A stretch of DNA of 64,000 nucleotides from Nocardia sputorum. Lineage in GTDB: Bacteria > Actinomycetota > Actinomycetes > Mycobacteriales > Mycobacteriaceae. The translations under genes were made by a program, and so were the position numbers. Location of the stretch: assembly GCF_027924405.1 (NCBI RefSeq), contig NZ_AP026978.1:1860001-1924000 (forward strand), read 5' to 3'. Shown here in pieces: positions 20,045-28,314 of the stretch. Below the pieces are notes generated by a model, which was not told the origin of the DNA, searched no databases, and saw only the letters and a program-made list of their open reading frames with translations. Position 1 is the stretch's first letter. Each line of letters opens with the position of its first letter.

Positions 20045-20419
20045 ATGACAACCGTATTCCGCCGCGCCTACGCCGGGCTCCGCTGGCTCCTCGTCGGCAC
20101 GGCCGTCGCGGCTGCCGTCGTCGGCCTGAGCGCCGTTCTGGCCGCGGTCGCCACCGGTGGCCCGGACGACCACACCGTCGCCTTCCGCTCGTCCGCGGCG
20201 GACTGGTCGCTGGTGGCCGACACCGGCGTCAGCAGGCAGCAGGCCATCGACAAGGCGCTCGAAGCCGTGCCGGGCGGGCAGGTTCGGTCCACCGAATTCG
20301 ACACCGAGGGCGGCGTCCCCGTATGGGAAGTGGAGGTCGTCACGCCCGCGGGCGTGGAGCACGACGTGACGATCGATGCGAGCAGCGGCGCGGTCCGCAG
20401 CGCGGCCGACCACGACTGA
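20045..20419 (+). CDS. PepSY-domain membrane or secreted protein
   Basis: A 124-residue protein with an N-terminal signal or anchor segment (about residues 15-38). A single PepSY domain follows (VSRQQAIDKALEAVPGGQVRSTEFDTEGGVPVWEVEVVTPAGVEHDVTID, residues ~60-115). An excellent AGGAGGT site precedes the ATG. PepSY domains are often exported regulators or protease inhibitors and commonly accompany two-component systems. Divergence from the response regulator gene, with repeats between, suggests it is a target or modulator of that system. Confidence 0.85.
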   Translation: MTTVFRRAYAGLRWLLVGTAVAAAVVGLSAVLAAVATGGPDDHTVAFRSSAADWSLVADTGVSRQQAIDKALEAVPGGQVRSTEFDTEGGVPVWEVEVVTPAGVEHDVTIDASSGAVRSAADHD

Positions 20420-20634
20420 GCCCTTCCATCCGGGGCCGACGACGCGGGTGTGACGGGTCGGCCCACGGGTGAGCGTACGAGGTGTCAGCTGCCGGGCGGC
20501 GGGGATCCGGAGGGAGATCCCGGCCGCGGCTTCGCCGCCGCCCTGAGGTACCGCAGAAGCATCGACGTTCTGCCCTTCGGTCGGTTTGCCCAGGAGTAGC
20601 CTCAAGGTTGTCCACTCGAGGGATCGAGGTCGGG

Positions 20635-21009
20635 ATGCACGAGATGGCCATTACGCGCAGTGTCATCGACGCCGTCTGTGAGCACGCGGCGGGCCGGCGG
20701 GTCCACTCCGTCACCGTCGAGGTCGGCGCGCTGTGCGCCGTCGTGCCGGATGCCATGCGGTTCTGTTTCGAGGTGGCGGCCGAAGCGACCGTCGCCGAGG
20801 GCGCCGAACTGGTCCTGGTGGAGATCCCCGGGGTCGCGGCCTGCCGGACCTGCGGCGCCGAGTTCCGGTTGCGAGATCCGATCCTGCTGTGTCCCTGCGG
20901 CAGCGCCGACGTCGAGATCCGCTCCGGGCGCGAGCTGCGTATCCGATCCATGGAGGTGAGTGAGGCATGTGCGCAACCTGCGGGTGCGGCGACGACGCCG
21001 CCGCGCTGA
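20635..21009 (+). CDS. hypA: Hydrogenase nickel incorporation protein HypA
   Basis: A 124-residue nickel metallochaperone. It begins MHEMAITRSV, with the His2 nickel ligand. The zinc site is degenerate: CRTC, then a single LCPCG element. It works with HypB to insert nickel into the hydrogenase large subunit. The start is at the MHE motif rather than the longer upstream frame, because His2 is essential in the family. It is the first gene of the hydrogenase locus and overlaps hypB by 43 bases. Confidence 0.93.
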   Translation: MHEMAITRSVIDAVCEHAAGRRVHSVTVEVGALCAVVPDAMRFCFEVAAEATVAEGAELVLVEIPGVAACRTCGAEFRLRDPILLCPCGSADVEIRSGRELRIRSMEVSEACAQPAGAATTPPR

Positions 21010-21812
21010 TTCGCGTCCCGCACGACCACCAGCACTCCGAAGGGCACGAGCACGCCCACACGGCGGACCGCCAGCCGCACGAGCACGAACACGGCCCGGA
21101 CGCCGATCACGTGCACCTGCCCGCCACCGAGACGGTCACCCTGGAACTGAAGGTGCTGGCCAAGAACGACGAACTGGCGCAGCGCAACCGGGCCTGGCTG
21201 GCCGAGCGCGGCATCGTCGCGCTCAACATGACCAGCTCCCCGGGCGCGGGCAAGACCACGCTGCTGGAACGCACCATCCGCGAATCCGGACAGGCCCCGA
21301 TCGCGGTCGTCGAGGGCGACCAGGCCACGCTGCTGGACGCCGAGCGGATCAAGGCCACGGGGTGCCGCGTCGTGCAGGTCAACACCGGCGCGGGATGCCA
21401 CCTGGACGCGGAGATGATGTACCGCGCCCTGGAGGCGCTCGACCCCGCGCCGGGCACGCTGCTGTTCGTGGAGAACGTCGGCAACCTGGTCTGCCCGGCG
21501 TTGTTCGACCTGGGGGAGCGGGAGAAGGTGGTGCTCGTCTCGGTGACCGAGGGGACCGACAAGCCGCTGAAGTACCCGCATATGTTCCAGGCGGCGGGGC
21601 TGGTGCTGGTGAACAAGACCGACCTGCTGCCGTATGTCGATTTCGACCTGGACCGATGCCGGGAATACATCCATTCGATACATCCCGGCGTCGAGGTCCT
21701 CCCGCTGTCCGTGAGCAGCGGTGCAGGCCTGTCTACCTGGTACGACTGGCTGGTCGCGCGGCGCGGCGCGGCCGGTCCGGCGGCTCTTGAGGAAGCCGCC
21801 GGACGCGCTTAA
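20967..21812 (+). CDS. hypB: Hydrogenase nickel incorporation GTPase HypB
   Basis: A 281-residue GTPase. The N-terminus MCATCGCG is the high-affinity metal motif. A His-rich nickel-storage stretch occupies residues ~19-54. The G domain has G1 SSPGAGKTTLLE, the metal-site CHLDAEMM region, and NKTDLLPYVDFD (G4). GGAGGTGAG precedes the ATG, inside the end of hypA. It provides energy-dependent nickel delivery during large-subunit maturation. The length of the His stretch suggests nickel storage as well as transfer. Confidence 0.95.
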   Translation: MCATCGCGDDAAALIRVPHDHQHSEGHEHAHTADRQPHEHEHGPDADHVHLPATETVTLELKVLAKNDELAQRNRAWLAERGIVALNMTSSPGAGKTTLLERTIRESGQAPIAVVEGDQATLLDAERIKATGCRVVQVNTGAGCHLDAEMMYRALEALDPAPGTLLFVENVGNLVCPALFDLGEREKVVLVSVTEGTDKPLKYPHMFQAAGLVLVNKTDLLPYVDFDLDRCREYIHSIHPGVEVLPLSVSSGAGLSTWYDWLVARRGAAGPAALEEAAGRA

Positions 21813-21817
21813 GGTGA

Positions 21818-21833
21818 AGTGATCAGGATCACA
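21818..21833 (+). promoter_or_regulatory. CRP/FNR-type palindrome before hydrogenase structural genes
   Basis: AGTGATCAGGATCACA differs at one base from the CRP consensus TGTGA-N6-TCACA. Its core GTGATC-AG-GATCAC is a perfect palindrome. It starts 5 bases after the hypB stop and lies about 70 bases before the small-subunit ATG, in the only sizeable gap early in the locus. It could activate a promoter driving the structural genes. Confidence 0.6.
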
Positions 21834-21895
21834 TCTGCGGGTGACCCCTTCTTCGAGAAAGGCGAGATTCGGCCCCCGGTGGTCCGCTGCGGAAG

Positions 21896-22960
21896 GTGGC
21901 GGGAATGCCCACTCAGGAAGCAGTACGAGCCGAAGAAACACTGATCCACGTGCTCTGGATCAACGCGGGACTCAGTTGTGACGGTGACTCGGTCGCCTTG
22001 ACGGCGGCTACGCAGCCGAGCGTCGAAGAGATCGCCCTCGGCTCCCTCCCCGGTCTGCCCAAGATCGCCGTGCACTGGCCGCTCATCGACTTCGAGTGCG
22101 GTCCCAACGGCGGCGCCGACGATTTCCTGGAGTGGTTCTTCAAGGCCGACCGCGGGGAACTCGAACCGTTCGTCCTGGTGGTCGAGGGCTCGATCCCGAA
22201 CGAGCAACTCAAGGACGAGGGCTACTGGTGCGGGTTCGGCAACAATCCCGCCACCGGCCAGCCCATGACCACCAGCGAATGGCTGGACCGTCTCGCGCCG
22301 AAGGCCACCGCCATCATCGCGGCGGGCACCTGCGCGACCTACGGCGGCATCCACGCGATGGCGGGCAACCCGACCGGTGCGATGGGCGTGCCCGACTATC
22401 TCGGCTGGGACTGGAAGAGCAAAGCTGGTATTCCGATCGTCTGCGTGCCGGGTTGCCCGATCCAGCCGGACAACATGTCGGAGACGCTCACCTACCTGCT
22501 CTACATGGCGACCGGACAGGCGCCGATGATCCCGCTGGACGACGCGCTGCGGCCCAAGTGGTTGTTCGGGGCGACCGTGCACGAGGGCTGCGACCGCGCG
22601 GGCTACTACGAGCAGGGTGAGTTCGCCACCGAGTACGGCTCGCCGAAATGCATCGTGAAGCTGGGCTGCTGGGGGCCGGTGGTCAAGTGCAACGTTCCCA
22701 AGCGCGGCTGGATCAACGGCTTGGGCGGCTGCCCGAACGTCGGCGGAATCTGCATCGGCTGCACCATGCCCGGCTTCCCGGACAAGTTCATGCCGTTCAT
22801 GGACGAACCGCCCGGCGGCAAGTTCTCGTCCACCGCATCGGGGCTCTACGGATCGGTGATCCGCAGCCTCCGTCACATCACCGGACGCACGGTCGACAAG
22901 GAGCCGCACTGGCGGCACCGGGGCCGGAAGCTGGAGACCGGCGCGACCCGCACCTGGTAG
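21896..22960 (+). CDS. hhyS: [NiFe]-hydrogenase small subunit, actinobacterial type (group 1h)
   Basis: A 354-residue iron-sulphur subunit that passes electrons from the active site. No Tat signal peptide is present, as in group 1h enzymes. The proximal cluster site reads C28-x-x-D31 where other hydrogenases have CxxC; Cys146 (GTC) and Cys187 (PGCPIQP) supply further ligands. This three-Cys/one-Asp pattern matches the structurally known actinobacterial-type enzyme of Ralstonia. Distal and medial ligands are His229, Cys232, Cys252, Cys258 and Cys265-Cys289. The start could be the ATG at 21896 or at 21905 four codons in. The enzyme is expected to oxidise H2 at atmospheric level under air. Confidence 0.92.
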   Translation: MAGMPTQEAVRAEETLIHVLWINAGLSCDGDSVALTAATQPSVEEIALGSLPGLPKIAVHWPLIDFECGPNGGADDFLEWFFKADRGELEPFVLVVEGSIPNEQLKDEGYWCGFGNNPATGQPMTTSEWLDRLAPKATAIIAAGTCATYGGIHAMAGNPTGAMGVPDYLGWDWKSKAGIPIVCVPGCPIQPDNMSETLTYLLYMATGQAPMIPLDDALRPKWLFGATVHEGCDRAGYYEQGEFATEYGSPKCIVKLGCWGPVVKCNVPKRGWINGLGGCPNVGGICIGCTMPGFPDKFMPFMDEPPGGKFSSTASGLYGSVIRSLRHITGRTVDKEPHWRHRGRKLETGATRTW

Positions 22961-22971
22961 GAGGATCTCTG

Positions 22972-24768
22972 ATGACTCAGATCATCCCGGAGCCGTCCCA
23001 CAAAACGATCGAGCCGGATCGTCTCGTCGAGATGGCGTGGGACCCGATCACTCGCATCGTGGGCAGCCTCGGCATCTACACCAAGATCGACTTCGAGAAT
23101 CGGGAAGTGGTCGAGTGCCACAGCACCTCGTCCATCTTCCGCGGCTACTCGATCTTCATGAAGGGCAAGGACCCGCGCGACGCGCACTTCATCACCAGCC
23201 GCATCTGCGGCATCTGCGGCGACAACCACGCCACCTGTTCGTGCTACTGCCAGAACATGGCCTACGGCGTGCGCCCGCCGCACCTCGGCGAGTGGGTCGT
23301 CAACCTGGGCGAGGCCGCCGAGTACATGTTCGACCACAACATCTTCCAGGAGAACCTGGTCGGCGTGGACTACTGCGAGAAGATGGTCTCCGAGACCAAC
23401 CCGGGCGTGCTGGCCAGGGCGGAGAACACCGAGGCGCCGCACGCGGGCGACCACGGGTATCGCACGATCGCCGACATCATGCGGGCGCTCAATCCGTTCA
23501 CCGGTGAGTTCTACCGGGAGGCGCTGCAGGTCAGCCGGATCACCCGGGAGATGTTCTGCCTGATGGAAGGCAGGCACGTGCATCCGTCCACGCTGTATCC
23601 CGGTGGACCCGGCACGGTCGCGACCATCCAGCTGATGACCGACTACCTGTCCCGGCTGATGCGCTACGTGGAGTTCATGAAGAAGGTCGTGCCGATGCAC
23701 GACGACCTGTTCGACTTCTTCTACGAGGCGATGCCGGGCTACGAGAAGGTCGGTCTGCGCCGCACGCTGCTGGGTTGCTGGGGCTCGTTCCAGGACCCGG
23801 AGGTGTGCAATTTCGAGTACAAGGACATGGCGGACTGGGGCCGGAAGATGTTCGTCACCCCCGGCGTCGTGGTCGACGGCAAGCTGCTGACCACCTCCCT
23901 GGTCGACATCAACCTTGGCCTGCGGATCCTGCTGGGCAGCTCGTACTACGAGGACTGGACCGATCAGGAGATGTTCGTGAAGACCGATCCGCTGGGCAAT
24001 CCGGTGGACCGGCGCCACCCGTGGAATCAGCACACCAATCCCCGGCCGCAGAAGCGGGACCTGGACGAGAAATACAGCTGGGTGATGTCGCCGCGCTGGT
24101 TCGACGGCACCGACCACCTCTCCCTGGACACCGGCGGCGGCCCGCTGGCGCGACTGTGGTCGACGGCGCTGGCCAACCTGATCGACATCGGTTACGTGAA
24201 GTCGACCGGCAACAGCGTGCAGATCAACCTGCCCAAGACCGCGTTGAAGGGCCCGGTCACGCTGGAGTGGAAGATCCCGGCGCATGGCAGCAACACGCTG
24301 GAGCGCAACCGCGCCCGCACCTACTTCCAGGCGTACGCGGCGGCCTGCGCGCTGCATTTCGCGGAGAAGGCGATGGCGGAGATCCGGGCCGGCCACACCA
24401 AGACCTGGGAGAAATTCGAGGTCCCCGAGGAGGGCATCGGCTGCGGCTTCACCGAGGCGGTGCGCGGCGTGCTGTCGCATCACATGGTGATCCGGGACGG
24501 CAAGATCGCCAACTACCACCCGTATCCGCCGACGCCGTGGAACGCCAGCCCGCGCGACAGCTACGGCACGCCGGGACCCTACGAGGACGCGGTGCAGGGC
24601 CAGCCGATCTTCGAGGAGAACGACCGCGAGCACTTCAAGGGCATCGACATCATGCGCACCGTGCGCAGTTTCGATCCCTGCCTGCCGTGCGGCGTGCACA
24701 TGTACCTCGGCAAGGGCAAGACGCTGGAGCAACTGCACTCACCGACGCAGACGCTCACCCCCGAGTGA
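22972..24768 (+). CDS. hhyL: [NiFe]-hydrogenase large subunit, actinobacterial type (group 1h)
   Basis: A 598-residue catalytic subunit. Nickel-iron ligands are Cys79 and Cys82 in RICGICGDNH and Cys570 and Cys573 in DPCLPCGVH. Twenty-two residues follow His576 and should be removed by the maturation protease after nickel insertion. GGAGG precedes the ATG, 11 bases after the small-subunit stop. It binds and splits H2 and forms the core dimer with the small subunit. The long open frame upstream of the ATG is out-of-frame sequence of the small subunit. Homologues in mycobacteria and streptomycetes scavenge atmospheric H2 in starvation. Confidence 0.95.
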   Translation: MTQIIPEPSHKTIEPDRLVEMAWDPITRIVGSLGIYTKIDFENREVVECHSTSSIFRGYSIFMKGKDPRDAHFITSRICGICGDNHATCSCYCQNMAYGVRPPHLGEWVVNLGEAAEYMFDHNIFQENLVGVDYCEKMVSETNPGVLARAENTEAPHAGDHGYRTIADIMRALNPFTGEFYREALQVSRITREMFCLMEGRHVHPSTLYPGGPGTVATIQLMTDYLSRLMRYVEFMKKVVPMHDDLFDFFYEAMPGYEKVGLRRTLLGCWGSFQDPEVCNFEYKDMADWGRKMFVTPGVVVDGKLLTTSLVDINLGLRILLGSSYYEDWTDQEMFVKTDPLGNPVDRRHPWNQHTNPRPQKRDLDEKYSWVMSPRWFDGTDHLSLDTGGGPLARLWSTALANLIDIGYVKSTGNSVQINLPKTALKGPVTLEWKIPAHGSNTLERNRARTYFQAYAAACALHFAEKAMAEIRAGHTKTWEKFEVPEEGIGCGFTEAVRGVLSHHMVIRDGKIANYHPYPPTPWNASPRDSYGTPGPYEDAVQGQPIFEENDREHFKGIDIMRTVRSFDPCLPCGVHMYLGKGKTLEQLHSPTQTLTPE

Positions 24769-24800
24769 GGCCGCGTCGGGCGGAACGACCGGAGGTGACG

Positions 24801-25715
24801 GTGGAGGATCGCCCGGACGACCAGGACGACGCGACGCTCGGTGACGCCCGGTGGCGGGAAGCCGGTGACCGCATCGAGACGTTGCTGGAGGCGAGTTCGG
24901 CGGGCGGTGCGCTCGCGCGCGAGCGCGCCGAACAGCTTGTGCGCGAACTGGTCGAACTCTACGGCGCGGGCCTGACCCGCGTCGTCGGCTTGCTCGATCC
25001 GCAGGCGGTCGAGCGGTTGGCCGGCGACGATCTGGTGGCGAGCCTGCTGCTGGTGCACGGGCTGCACCCGCACGATGTGACCACCCGGGTGCGGACCGCG
25101 CTGGACAGCGTGCGCCCCTACCTCGGTTCGCACGGCGGCGACGTCCACCTGGTCGAGATCGTCGACGGGGTGGTTCGCTTGGAACTGGCGGGCAGTTGCA
25201 AGAGCTGCCCGTCCTCGTCGGTGACGCTCGAACTGGCCGTCGAGGACGCCGTCCGGGCGGCGGCGCCGGAGATCGAGTCCATCGAAGTCGTCGCCGCGCA
25301 GACGGAGTCGGCGGGGGTGATCTCCGCCGACTCGCTGTTCTCGCGCGTGCGCGCGGACGGCGCGCGGTCCGGGAGCTGGGTCGCGGTCCCCGAACTGGCC
25401 GAGCTGAGCGCGGGCGAGGTGGGTGGCTTCGCCGTCGCCGGGTCGACCGTGCTGGCCTGCCGGGTGGGCGAGGACGTGTACGCCTACCGGGACCACTGTC
25501 CCGGCTGCGACCGTTCCCTCGCCGGAGCGACGCTGGAACGGCGCGTGGGATTCCCGGCCGGTGACGCGGTGCTGCGGTGCCCGACCTGCCGGGCGCACTA
25601 CGACGTGGTGCATGCGGGCGCCCGCGTCGACGGAGAGGGGCATCTCGACCCGCTTCCCGTGCTCGTGCGATCGGGTGAACTGTCGGTTGCGGTGCCGGTG
25701 GGGGTGCACGGGTGA
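24801..25715 (+). CDS. hhyE: NifU-like/Rieske-like fusion protein (HhyE-type electron carrier)
   Basis: A 304-residue two-domain protein. Residues ~95-165 are a NifU C-terminal-like scaffold with SCKSC (Cys133, Cys136). Residues ~190-300 have a Rieske-like fold pattern, but its ligand boxes read HCPGC (Cys233, Cys236) and CPTCRAH (Cys260, Cys263). The canonical CxH and CxxH histidines are absent, so an all-Cys cluster is likely. The GTG start has GGAGG five bases upstream; a GTG at 24795 is an alternative. Equivalent proteins beside mycobacterial group 1h and 2a enzymes are proposed to carry electrons to the respiratory chain. The symbol is given by position and domain match. Confidence 0.75.
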   Translation: MEDRPDDQDDATLGDARWREAGDRIETLLEASSAGGALARERAEQLVRELVELYGAGLTRVVGLLDPQAVERLAGDDLVASLLLVHGLHPHDVTTRVRTALDSVRPYLGSHGGDVHLVEIVDGVVRLELAGSCKSCPSSSVTLELAVEDAVRAAAPEIESIEVVAAQTESAGVISADSLFSRVRADGARSGSWVAVPELAELSAGEVGGFAVAGSTVLACRVGEDVYAYRDHCPGCDRSLAGATLERRVGFPAGDAVLRCPTCRAHYDVVHAGARVDGEGHLDPLPVLVRSGELSVAVPVGVHG

Positions 25716-26347
25716 GCACACCGTTCCGCGCGCTACAGCGGATCGCCGCCGACCGCAGGCCCGCGCCGCGGCCCGGCGAACGGTGCGAGATGTGCGCGGA
25801 GCCGATCGCCGACCAGCACCAGCACGTCGTGAACGTCGAGGGCAGGCAGCTGATGTGCGTGTGCCGCGGCTGCTATCTGCTGTTCGTCGACCAGCACGCG
25901 GAGCTGCGCTATCGAGCGGTGCCGGACCGGTATCTCGCGTTCCCCGGATTCACGATCAGCGAGGCGGAATGGGACGCGCTGGAGATCCCGGTGAACCTGG
26001 CGTTCTTCTTCCGCAATTCCGCGCTGGGCCGGACGGTGGCGTTCTATCCCGGGCCCGCGGGTGCGACGGAATCGGAACTGCCGCTGGAGCAGTGGAACGC
26101 GATCCTGCACCGGCATCCCGAGTTGGACGTGCTCGCTCCCGACGTGGAAGCGCTGCTGATCCGGGTGCCCGACCGCAGGACCGAGCGGGCGGCCTGCCTG
26201 CTGCTGCCGATCGACGCCTGTTACGAGTTCGTCGGCCGGATGCGGCTGCTGTGGCGTGGTTTCGACGGCGGCCAGGACGTGCACCGGTATCTGGAGCAGT
26301 TCTTCGCCGACGCGTCGGCGCGCGCGAAATCCGGTGGTGCGGCATGA
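25712..26347 (+). CDS. Hydrogenase-associated DUF5947-type protein
   Basis: A 211-residue soluble protein. Near the N-terminus are two Cys pairs: CEMC (residues ~25-28), followed after HQHVVNVEGRQLM by CVCRGC. This is a zinc-ribbon-like or iron-sulphur-like arrangement. The middle (residues ~85-170) is an alpha/beta segment with VNLAFFFRNSALGRTVAFYPGPAG. The GTG start overlaps the hhyE stop. The family occurs almost only beside this class of hydrogenase as far as I recall. Role unknown: a maturation factor or cluster carrier is plausible. It is co-translated with its neighbours on both sides. Confidence 0.7.
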   Translation: MSTPFRALQRIAADRRPAPRPGERCEMCAEPIADQHQHVVNVEGRQLMCVCRGCYLLFVDQHAELRYRAVPDRYLAFPGFTISEAEWDALEIPVNLAFFFRNSALGRTVAFYPGPAGATESELPLEQWNAILHRHPELDVLAPDVEALLIRVPDRRTERAACLLLPIDACYEFVGRMRLLWRGFDGGQDVHRYLEQFFADASARAKSGGAA

Positions 26348-26991
26348 GCCCGGTGTACTCGACGACGTTCGCCGTGCTCGAGATGAAACCCGAGCCGTAC
26401 GCCGTCGCGCCGATCCTGTCGGCGCGCGTCGGCATCGCCGCGTTGGCGGAGGAACCCGTGCACGCCATCGCCTTGCGCGCGCAGGTGCGCATCGAACCGT
26501 TCCGCCGCGGCTATTCCGACGAGGAAGCCGTGGGGCTGGTCGATCTGTTCGGCCCGCGCGAGCGATGGCACGAGACGCAGCGTTCGTTTCTCTGGATGCA
26601 CTGCGCCACCATGGTTCCGAGCTTCACCGGCGGCGCCGAAGTGGATCTGCCGATGCCGTGCACCTACGACTTCGAGGTTTCCGGGTCGAAGTACCTGCAC
26701 GCGTTGCGCGACGGTGTCGTTCCGCTGCTGTTCCTGTTCAGCGGGACCGTTTTCATCCGGGGCAGCACCGGATTCGCCATCCAGCAGATCCCGTGGGACC
26801 GCGAGGACAAGTTCGAGATGCCGGTGTCGGTGTGGCAGAACCTGATGGCCGCCTACTTCCCGAATTCCGGGTGGGTGCGGCTGCACAACGACACCCTCCG
26901 GGCGCTGGCCGCCTACAAATCCGGCCACGGTCTGCCCGGCTTCGACGACGCGGTGACCCGGCTGCTGACCAGCGCCGAGGAGACGTCGTGA
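26344..26991 (+). CDS. Hydrogenase-associated DUF6084-type protein
   Basis: A 215-residue protein of unknown function with no membrane segment or signal peptide. It is predicted beta-rich: repeated patterns such as HAIALRAQVRIEP, VDLPMPCTYDFEVSGSKYLHAL and LLFLFSGTVFIRG, then a helical C-terminus with WVRLHNDTLRALAAYKSGHGLPGFDDAVTRLL. The ATG overlaps the previous stop (ATGA). The next gene begins 4 bases before its own stop. Conserved position in hydrogenase loci suggests a part in assembly or electron relay. Function cannot be inferred from motifs. Confidence 0.65.
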   Translation: MSPVYSTTFAVLEMKPEPYAVAPILSARVGIAALAEEPVHAIALRAQVRIEPFRRGYSDEEAVGLVDLFGPRERWHETQRSFLWMHCATMVPSFTGGAEVDLPMPCTYDFEVSGSKYLHALRDGVVPLLFLFSGTVFIRGSTGFAIQQIPWDREDKFEMPVSVWQNLMAAYFPNSGWVRLHNDTLRALAAYKSGHGLPGFDDAVTRLLTSAEETS

Positions 26992-28301
26992 CCACCGCGC
27001 AAGCCCGCGCCCGCGCCGTGGCCGACGCGGTGCTCTACGAGGGCTATCTGCTCTATCCCTACCGCGCCGACGCGCGCAAGAACCAGGCGCGATGGCAGTT
27101 CGGTGTGCTCGGGCCGCCCGGGGCCGCCGCCGCGGGCCTCGGCGAGGAATCGACGCTGTCGGCGCAGTGCCTGATCCGCCCCGGCGAGCATCCGCGACTC
27201 ACCCTGACCGTTCGTTTCCTCCAGTTGCAGCGCCGCCAAGTGGTGAACGGGGACGGCGCGCCCGTCGCCGAGCTGACCGAGGGCGGGCGGTGGTGGCTGT
27301 CCTGGGATGAAGCGGTCGAACGGGAGGTCGCTGTCGGCCCGCTCGGGCCCGGTCGCCTCGTCCAGCCCCTGGACATACCGGGCGGCTCCGACATGGAGGA
27401 GATCGCCGCCCCCGCGCAGGGCACCTTCGTGCGCAGCAGACTGCCGTTGGCGGGTGAACTGGAACTCGCCGCCGACCGGGACGACGGATTCCTGCGGCTG
27501 ACGGTCGTCCTGCGCAATGTCGGCGCGCCCGCGGCCGACCAGCGTGACGCCATCGGCCGCTCGCTGATCGGCGCGCACGTCATCGCGGAGATCAACGGCG
27601 GCGAGTTCGTCTCGCTGCTGGAGCCGCCGCCGGACGCGGTGGCCGCGGCCGCCCGCTGCGATCGGCACCGCTGCTTCCCGGTGCTCGCGGGCCCGCCCGG
27701 CGACTACAGCATGCTGCTGATCTCGCCGATCATCCTCTACGACCACCCGGAGATCGCGCAGCAGAGCGAAGGCGCGCTGTTCGACTCCACCGAGATCGAC
27801 GAGATCCTCACGCTGCGGATCCTCACGATGACCGACGCGGAGAAGGCGCGGGCGCGCGCCACCGATCCGCGCGCGGCGGAGATCATCGACCGCTGCGAAG
27901 CCATGTCACCCGACGCCATGCGGCAGCTGCACGGGGTCCTGCGCGATCCACATGCCGAGGGTCCGGGGCTGATCCCGGAGATCCCGGAGGGCGTCGATTG
28001 GTGGGATCCGCTCGCCGACGGCGCCGTTCGCCCGGATGTCGACGCGGTGCCCGTCGCGGGCGTGCTCGTGCGCAAGGGCAGCCGGGTCCGGTTGCATCCG
28101 GCGCGCCGGGCCGACGCCCAGGACCTGTTCTTCGACGGACAGTGCGCGCGGGTCGTGTCGGTCCACGAGGACGTGGACGGGCAGGCGCACGTCGGGGTCG
28201 TGCTGGACGACGACCCGGCGGCCGAGCTGCACGAATGGTATGGCCGCTACCTGTATTTCGCGCCCGACGAACTGGAGCCGCTCGACGGCACCGAGGAATG
28301 A
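26988..28301 (+). CDS. Conserved hydrogenase-locus protein of unknown function
   Basis: A 437-residue cytoplasmic-looking protein starting at a GTG that overlaps the previous stop. It opens with ARAVADAVLYEGYLLYPYRADARKNQARWQFGVL. A beta-rich middle contains CDRHRCFPVLAGPPGDYSMLLISPIILYDHPEIA, and the C-terminal segment (VRKGSRVRLHPARRADAQDLFFDGQCARVVSVHEDVDGQAHVGVVLDD) resembles a small beta-barrel domain. Only three Cys are present, so a metal cluster is not obvious. It is one of several proteins that travel with group 1h hydrogenases. I do not recognise a biochemical function. Confidence 0.65.
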   Translation: MTTAQARARAVADAVLYEGYLLYPYRADARKNQARWQFGVLGPPGAAAAGLGEESTLSAQCLIRPGEHPRLTLTVRFLQLQRRQVVNGDGAPVAELTEGGRWWLSWDEAVEREVAVGPLGPGRLVQPLDIPGGSDMEEIAAPAQGTFVRSRLPLAGELELAADRDDGFLRLTVVLRNVGAPAADQRDAIGRSLIGAHVIAEINGGEFVSLLEPPPDAVAAAARCDRHRCFPVLAGPPGDYSMLLISPIILYDHPEIAQQSEGALFDSTEIDEILTLRILTMTDAEKARARATDPRAAEIIDRCEAMSPDAMRQLHGVLRDPHAEGPGLIPEIPEGVDWWDPLADGAVRPDVDAVPVAGVLVRKGSRVRLHPARRADAQDLFFDGQCARVVSVHEDVDGQAHVGVVLDDDPAAELHEWYGRYLYFAPDELEPLDGTEE

Positions 28302-28314
28302 AAGGAAATCCGCT

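Noticed and set aside
20502..20521. GGGATC...GATCCC hairpin between the PepSY gene and hypA
   Set aside because: Only a 6-bp stem, no U-tract and no clear pairing beyond it, so I do not call it a terminator.
22873..24738. 621-residue open frame antisense to the hydrogenase large subunit
   Set aside because: It is a codon-bias mirror of a well-supported gene; its product is His/Val/Arg-rich with no motif and no ribosome binding site.
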